This document shows positions 44,146 through 51,485 of a DNA stretch of 51,485 nucleotides, one piece after another. Position 1 is the first letter of the stretch; each line of letters opens with the position of its first letter. The position numbers and the translations under genes were made by a program. A model generated the notes under the pieces. The model was not told where the DNA came from and searched no databases. It saw only the letters and a list, made by a program, of their open reading frames with translations. Source of the stretch: Lyophyllum atratum (lineage: Eukaryota > Basidiomycota > Agaricomycetes > Agaricales > Lyophyllaceae); NCBI GenBank assembly GCA_014905825.1, contig JACGCN010000110.1:1-51485 (forward strand). Direction: 5' to 3'.

Positions 44146-46267
44146 ATGTTCAAGAAACCCTTGGGCGGAATCAAAACTTCTGCGCCTTTGCGCAGCTCAG
44201 ATAGACGCAAACTCAAGCAGCGTGTGGTAACAGCGTTTGGGGTCTCTTCAGAAGATGGGGATTTGCTGGTGCCAGACGGAATTCAATCTGTGAAGTTCAG
44301 CACGCATCTAGAAGAACCTGGGGTAAGATAGGCTTTTTCTTTCTCGTGGCGCACTCTCCTGAGACCAAAATCTCAGGTTGCGTACTTGGCGCCAGATGGA
44401 GATCCCCTATGGTTCACGTTGGGCAAAGGCTCCGAGGAGCTCATTCCGACCGTGTATACCTTATGGAAACGAGCAGATCTCCTTCCAGTTCTATCCACAC
44501 CAGCCGCTGTGATTCCGATTCTCGTTGGCGGCGCAGATCTAATGATACCCGGAGGTCAGTCGTCATGAATCATACAGCCACAAATGTCGAACTTTTTCCT
44601 CAAGCCAGTTGTCCACCATGCTCCTTCTCTGAAGGAAAAGCAGCTCGTTTCTATCCTACAGTACAATCATAGTCGTGACAATCCGACTCTATCTGCTCCG
44701 CTTGCTGTTGGCCGTATGGCGGTTGCTGGTAACCAATTGGATGGGGGTCAGGAAAAAGGCAAGGCGGTCCACGTCCTCCACACCTGGAAGGACCACTTGT
44801 GGGAACTTGGATCGAAGGGAGATGTCCCTGAGGCTGTACCTGCGGGCTCTGAACGGAGCGAACAAGTATCTCCAGCCCGAGAAGGGAAGCCAGATGGTGA
44901 GGGGGACGGTGACCAGGCGGATGCATCGCCAGCTGAGGTATTGTCGAATCTTACCATCCAACCTTCGGATACGCCTCCTTCTGCCGGCCCATCTTACAAT
45001 CCTCAAGAGATAAGTAGCCTCCTCCATATATCACTGCTGCAGGCCATTGCTTCCACGATACCAGCTTCGGCGTTCCCTATTCCTGCGACGCAATTCTACA
45101 CAAACTACATCCTCCCCTCTCGCCCAGCCTTCCCCGCACTGCTGGTACCACATTCCGGTCCCCCGCCTGCCGACGCGTCTCCGTGTCCGAGCTCTTCTGA
45201 GGTGACAATCAAATCATCGACCCACAAGTCTCTCACGACGTTTCTCAAGAGCGAGGAAAAAGCATCTCTTCTCAACCTTAAATCGCCACAGAAGCACTCT
45301 CAGCAAACCGACCTTCTCATTACCTCGGTCAACGCCAAACATCCGTCCGTGGCTGGACACCACCGGTACGCCACTTTGAAGGATGTGGAAACTACTGCAG
45401 CGAAGAAAGCGACGAGAGAGGAAAAGGCCAGGGACGAAGAGGCGGGAGGTGGGGAGTTGAGAGTGACGGAGCTCTGGAAACCTCATCAAGCTACCGTCGG
45501 CTTGTTCGACGGAATGGGTGGAAGGTAGGTGAAAACGCTGTCCCTTCACCCTAAATATGCTGACAATTAGTTCAACAGCTCTACGAACGTATACTCACTA
45601 GCCGAAGTAAAATCTGTTCTCAATTCGTACATATCTTCAAACTCCCTTGTCAATCCTCGAGAGCAAGCATATATCAATCTCGACGAACGTTTATACAACT
45701 GCGTCTCGTCCAAAGCCAAAGGGAAGTCAAAAGGCAAAGATGGGGAAAAAGAACCAGGACCTATGGAATTCATGAAAAGAGAGGAATTAACCAAGGCTAT
45801 TCTGGACCGTATGCAAAGCTGGTATGAGGTATCTGATGGAAAGGATGTGGTACGGAAGTGCGTTTTGGGTTTTCTTTCCCTTACTTTCCGTTTATGCTTA
45901 TAATAACCGCAGGAAAGGTGAAATAAAGCCCATACACATTGTCATCAAGGTGCGCCAAGGTCGAAAGGCGTCCACGTTGATCTCGGGCTTTGAGCCCTTC
46001 CTCGTGGTAAACGCTGAAGACATGGCTGAAGATCTTAGGAAGGTTTGCGCAGGCGCGACTTCTGGTAAGTGGCCAGTTGATGCACCCCATAATGCCTCTT
46101 CTTGACTGTTGCTCTCCTCAGTCTCGCCGATCCCTGGAAAGCCTGCAAATTCTGGTCTGGAAGTGCTTGTCCAAGGAAAACAGTCGGGGGCTGTCGTGGA
46201 GTATTTGACTAGTAAAGGAATACCGAAGAAATGGATCGAGGTCCTCGACGTATCCGGGAAGAAGTAG
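44146..46267 (+). CDS. TMA64: Translation factor eIF2D (ligatin, Tma64)
   Basis: eIF2D binds the 40S ribosome and promotes tRNA delivery or post-termination 40S recycling. Six exons (44146-44322, 44377-44554, 44609-45524, 45579-45857, 45913-46064, 46122-46267) give 615 aa in phase. The N-terminal domain begins MFKKPLGGIKTSAPLRSSDRRK, followed by a PUA domain (LGKGSEELIPTVYTLWKR, ILVGGADLMIPGVV). The middle has the winged-helix region (PQEISSLLHISLLQAI, FYTNYILPSRP) and a SWIB/MDM2-like part (KSSTHKSLTTFLKSEEK). The C-terminus is a SUI1/eIF1 domain: KKGEIKPIHIVIKVRQGRKA, LISGFEPFLVV and VEYLTSKGIPKKWIEVLD. The central acidic linker (about aa 180-230) is low complexity. It lies 204 b upstream of DIM1 on the same strand, another ribosome factor. 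Confidence 0.95.
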
Positions 46268-46471
46268 TTGATTACTGTATGTATAGGGTATACTATATCA
46301 CACCTACGCTCATAGCGGCGACTCTTCGTGTTATGTCCAGTCTTCTGAGTTCGTCCCTGTGCTGCTGCATCCACCCGGGCCGTGGCCGGAAAGGAAAGCC
46401 CCGTGCTCTGTGATTTGTCATCGCAAGAAATCTTTTCCTTGCCGGCCACAACTAAATCAGCTACCACTACT

Positions 46472-47731
<1,260 letters not shown>

Positions 47732-48640
47732 GACGTGCATTTCTGTATGGATCATCTTTTACACGGCTCATAGCTACATGCTGGCTTGACGAGACGCCGC
47801 AGCTGATCCCGCCAGGGCAGCGCCGCATTGATCTTTGCGCAGCGAGCGAGCATGGCCCACGGTTCCTGGCACTACAGTCCTGTTAGTTGTTCGGCGATGC
47901 GCGTTCTTTCATTCGTAGGGAACGGATCATGTTGTAGATCGAGACATACCCGGTGGTTAGGGGAATTACGATCGGAACCTTGTAAGCAGCACCGATTTCC
48001 GAAACTTGATGCAACTTCGTTCTGGCGCATGTCTGCTGACAAGCCTTGATAAATAGCCGATGTGGGTATTATGAGATGCACCGTCTGTCATGATTCTCGC
48101 AGTGACGATGTTTCAGTTTGACTACAACAGTTTAATAGAGGATGAATGGGATGGTACTCAACACACCACTCACTGCCTTCAGAAGCAATGGGGGGAAAAT
48201 TCGGAACCTTATTTCTTTTATCTGGATTCATGAAAAAACTCTTAGCGACTTATCCCGTCGGTATTCATTATTTTCTTCGCCATAATCGCTACACGTTCTT
48301 TCGTGTTCTTTGAATGCACGGAGAATTAATTCTAGGTGAGTTTCTTCAGCTGTATTGTATTTCTGACCTGACCATGTTCGCTCGTGTAGCCTACTTACCG
48401 CTAATATCAGACATCAAGCCTTCGAAACTAATCATCACCTTAAAAGTTATCTTCACTTATTTCGGCGTCTACCTTTGCCAAGCGAATGTGCCCGACCCGC
48501 ACAGCCCTTTGCCACTACAGCGCCTGCTATAAAACGCGTATGTTCGAGCGACACATTCTTCCACTACCCGCCGTACAACAGATTCCTCGCGAATCTGTTC
48601 TCGTGCTCGTGTAAACTTGATAGTTAAGGGCCTTAACGAC
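47732..48640. other. Intergenic region with TATA box at its 3' end
   Basis: About 900 bp. Short open frames have no recognisable features. TATAAAA at 48528-48534 is 107 nt upstream of the ATG at 48641 and probably serves the downstream gene. No RNA gene was identified. Confidence 0.45.
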
Positions 48641-49138
48641 ATGGCTTCCCAGGGCGCTGAGAATGACAGGACGAGTCAGACAAACAACGACCCACAAGGA
48701 CCCGCAACATTGCACAACCCACCACAATACCCTCCACCCACCTACTTTCCCTCATCCGTCGACTCTCTCCCCGTGTACAGTCGATACGAGCCAAGGCCCC
48801 GCGTTCGAATTTGTTGAATATGAATCTCCGAATGCTGGAGCTGGCGCCGCCCTACCACAGTCGCTCAATCATAATGGCTTTGGTCAGTCGGCGTCTGTGA
48901 TGAGATATTTTATCCTGCTCATAATACATCTATAGGAGGGGTGATCGTTCGTCACATCGGAATAAGCAGCTGCCCGATCTTCATCCCCATGGTCTGTCAT
49001 CGCCGTCCAGAAGAGGAGCGGTTCAGACAGCAAGACGTTAAATGGCTGAAGCGCTGGATGCATGGCCTACTCGCTGTCTGCTGTATCGTAGGGATATTTG
49101 CCCTTGTGGTCTTTCTCGCCAAGAGGCACCATGAATGA
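48641..49138 (+). CDS. Small tail-anchored membrane protein
   Basis: Begins MASQGAENDRTSQTNN and has a Pro/Tyr-rich cytosolic part (NPPQYPPPTYFPSSVDSLP). After one or two introns it ends in a basic stretch (RRPEEERFRQQDVKWLKRW) followed by a single C-terminal TM helix, LLAVCCIVGIFALVVFLA, and KRHHE. The last intron (after NHNGFG, GTCAGT...ATAG) is clear. The first is uncertain: a donor GTGTAC after SLP and acceptor CCACAG before SLNHNG gives an in-phase product of about 115 aa. The PPxY-like motifs (PPQY, PPTY) could bind WW-domain ubiquitin ligases; that would make it an Rsp5-adaptor-like protein, inference only. The family is not recognised. Confidence 0.65.
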
Positions 49139-49675
49139 ATATCGTACGCTGCTACATGTCGTGTACGGAGTGCGTTACTAACAGGGTACATACACAGGCT
49201 GGATGCCAGTGGATGGCAAAGGAGTATTTTGTCATTATCCCATTTTTATAGATCGTGAGCTTTGCACACAGACGCCCACGTTGTGGGATGCACTCCGATC
49301 GATCGATTGTTCGTACTTGTCACCGTTGCGGTACTCAAGATGGCAGACATAATGCCTCCTTCTATCTTCCCTGCATCTCCGATTTAAGGAAGAGGGAAGC
49401 AGGAGTGCCGTCCGTGTCCGCCGGTACAAGAGTCGCGCATCAAGCGAAGCCTTCGTTGAACCATCACAAGATTAGGTGGCTGCTGAACATGCAGGCTCGG
49501 AACGGCGCGGCAAGCATCGAAGCCTGGTCACGGTCCACGATATCTGTTTTCCATTTTATCTTTGGCATCGGCGGCAGTTAAACGACGCTACGTCATACGT
49601 CCATCTCTCGTCTACACTCCAAATGGACTTATATACCTATTATCTTCATCAGTAATACAGGAACTCTAAGTAGAG
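49139..49675. other. Convergent intergenic region
   Basis: About 540 bp between two convergent genes, expected to hold both terminators. A plus-strand open frame (49255-49581) lacks motifs. No repeat or RNA gene seen. Confidence 0.45.
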
Positions 49676-50700
49676 TTAGTTCTTAATGAGACCGACCGGA
49701 ACATCATCCTGGATGAGCAGATGTTTCTGGATGAGTTTCCCCACGCAGGCAGATTCCAAACGGTCAAGATCTTCTGAGTAGTTGAGACCATAGACATATC
49801 CCCACTTTAAACCCGGTTTCAAGCAAACGTCGGCGGAGGTAGTCTGGTATGTTATTCTCACATATTTTGAGGTAAAAGACCCCGTTATTTGCCACGTCAA
49901 GCGCCCCCACGGTGCCCCCCCACGTATCACGGCGGGCTCGTGAGGTGATTCATGCACAAAATAGTAAGAATCATAAAACGTACTTGTCGGTTCATGGGAG
50001 ATTCTGACAGACAAGTCGGCTAGAATTTGTGGATTGCTTCCGAAAACCGTGGGTTGCCACTGCGGCCATGTCGGGAGTCGGCCACACCAATAAGGCAAAA
50101 CGTCTGCCACGTGGGCAGCAAACCTTAGTTCAAGCTCATCATTCTGAAGCAACCCTTTTACAAATTCTAGGCGGCGGTCATAGATCAATGCAATGTTATA
50201 TGCTTGGATGGACTCGTGCGTAATATACAGCATGGACGAAACACATTAGTACAAGTATGTTATGAAAAAAGCATCGGGGAGGAATGGAAATCGCGGTATC
50301 CAGTACCTCAACGCGTTACGCGTTGACACTCAGCAAACGGAATCTGGAACATGTTTTGCACCTTCCGCTCTTCATCAATGACCTGTATGGACCACAGGTA
50401 AGTAAGTGGAAGCCCGTGGAGACGACGCGTCGACGGGGATAAAACACAGTACACGGCGCTAAATCCTATCGACAACGCGTAATGGTGCTGCTTACCTCGG
50501 GACATCTACAGTTTCTAGCAGTCTTATGCTTGTGCATCACGCTCGTTCTACATTCCTCCGATTTGCAGTCCTTGGTCTCACCAGTGAAATATCTTCCATG
50601 GAAGTGCTACGCCACACAAGGTTTTTGTCAGTGCTCGCGAATAGCACTGTGACTTCAGAGTTAACGTACACCACAACCCCGGTAGAAGTCGCCAACACTG
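49676..50700 (-). CDS. Unassigned conserved-looking protein
   Basis: Minus-strand gene ending GLIKN with TAA at 49676-49678. Exons from 3' to 5': the large one down from about 50185 (SIQAYNIALIYDRRLEFVKGL, ELRFAAHVADVLPYWCGRLP, SVRISHEPTSTFYDSYYFVHE, GGAPWGRLTWQITGSFTSKYVRITY); a middle exon VIDEERKVQNMFQIPFAECQR; and a 5' exon with VVVYVNSEVTVLFASTDKNLVWR then STSMEDISL. The intron between the middle and last exons has an ideal TACTAAT branch site and acceptor GCACGAG. The start is uncertain: the first ATG after the TATA box begins a 6-codon frame (MCKHEV) out of phase with the body, and MSRGKQHHYAL or MEDISL are alternatives. Function unknown. Confidence 0.6.
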
Positions 50701-50935
50701 AAAGAAAGGAGTGATCAGCTTCTCAATGGAGCTGCGGCTAGTTAAACTGGTACTCACACTTCGTGCTTGCACATTGCAGCTTGGAGTGGGAATTGAGTGA
50801 AGAAAGCCCTTTCGACACGGTATACGCTGGCGCGATGTGCAGGGAGGGGAATACTACAGCGTCTAGGAATCGCACAGAAAAAGAGAAGGAGTGAAGAAGG
50901 AGTTGTGTGTACTAGGAACGCGAGAACCAGAGCCC

Positions 50936-50942
50936 TTTTATA
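50936..50942 (-). promoter_or_regulatory. TATA box of the 49676-50700 gene
   Basis: TATAAAA on the minus strand within a GATATAAAAGGGC context. The first downstream ATG (about 50773 on the minus strand) lies roughly 160 nt further on. The position supports transcription of the gene ending at 49676. Confidence 0.55.
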
Positions 50943-51485
50943 TCGCGAAACGTCGGACTTGGGAACAGTCAGGGTAATGCTGCAGCTACGCAAAACGTCA
51001 ATTTCTACGCCACCCCGTCGAGCCGACTTACTACCGGGGTAAAGTAGCGGTAACGTTGGGAAACAATTATTGGCAGCAGATCAATGGTGACGTTGGAAAT
51101 GACTTGGATCGCATATCTGACAACGCAACGCCGCGCACGATGTAATTGCATGATGAAACGGGAAAGGGGCTTATTCGCATTTACTCAGTGCCCCTAAACC
51201 AGTTCACTGATACGCTTCTTGCATAATTCCTGTCGTAACATGCAAAAAAACTTCGAACTGGTAGACGTGTATGGGTCGTGATAAATGATATTAACACCGC
51301 AATGGACCGGGAAAGTTGCGGAAAGTAGCCGCGTTCACCATGCGTCATCCTCCTCCACGTGTCGACTGCGTGGGACGGACCGACAAGCAATATACGTGCC
51401 GAGCGACGGCGTGCCTTGCGACAGACCGCCGGAGACCTCGCTCAGGGAGTCCACTGGGAGTCCTCACACACGTTTACGCACGACA
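50943..51485. other. Window end, nothing recognised
   Basis: About 540 bp upstream of the last minus-strand gene. Short frames only; no family motif, RNA gene or repeat was seen. A neighbouring gene may begin beyond the window. Confidence 0.4.

Overview
The window looks like nuclear DNA of a filamentous basidiomycete, most likely an Agaricomycete. The reasons are short dense spliceosomal introns (about 50-65 nt, GTRNGT...YAG), several micro-exons, a FunK1-type fungal kinase remnant, a DIRS-like tyrosine-recombinase retroelement, and a typical mushroom set of secreted proteins. Gene calls rest on conceptual splicing and recognition of family motifs; no database search was run. CDS coordinates are gene spans from start codon to stop codon, introns included.

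Layout. 1-4492 (+): 3' part of NUP192 (inner-ring nucleoporin), with many single-base frame breaks in its 5' two thirds. 5502-6418 (-): SFT2, a Golgi membrane protein. 6794-7662 (+): truncated FunK1 kinase. 8150-10149 (-): secreted GH28 exo-polygalacturonase-like enzyme with a 5-nt exon in its catalytic motif. 12034-15870 (+): cytosolic leucyl-tRNA synthetase. 16054-17220 (+): unassigned protein. 17644-18451 (+): cupredoxin-like secreted, probably GPI-anchored protein. 19026-20552 (+): kelch-repeat protein. 21811-21908 (-): tRNA-Val(CAC) with intron. 23720-25835 (+): secreted low-complexity protein with a conserved core. 26748-27939 (-): secreted SurE-like nucleotidase. 29537-30922 (+): methylthioadenosine phosphorylase.

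31.2-35.5 kb is a decayed, repeat-bearing stretch: a diverged tandem duplication, an importin-beta fragment, a frame-broken unassigned gene, an unassigned ORF and a minisatellite. 35532-40500 (-) is a DIRS-like retrotransposon with gag, RT-RNase H and tyrosine recombinase. Immediately beside it, divergently oriented, 41136-43945 (+) encodes an 895-aa cellular reverse-transcriptase-related protein of the rvt class with intact catalytic aspartates. This is the most interesting gene of the window. Next come eIF2D (44146-46267), DIM1 rRNA dimethyltransferase (46472-47731), a small tail-anchored membrane protein (48641-49138), and an unassigned conserved-looking protein on the minus strand (49676-50700).

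Functionally, housekeeping genes for translation and ribosome maturation (LeuRS, eIF2D, DIM1, tRNA-Val), trafficking (SFT2), nuclear transport (NUP192) and methionine salvage are mixed with secreted plant-cell-wall or surface proteins. One accessory, retroelement-rich island spans about 31-44 kb.
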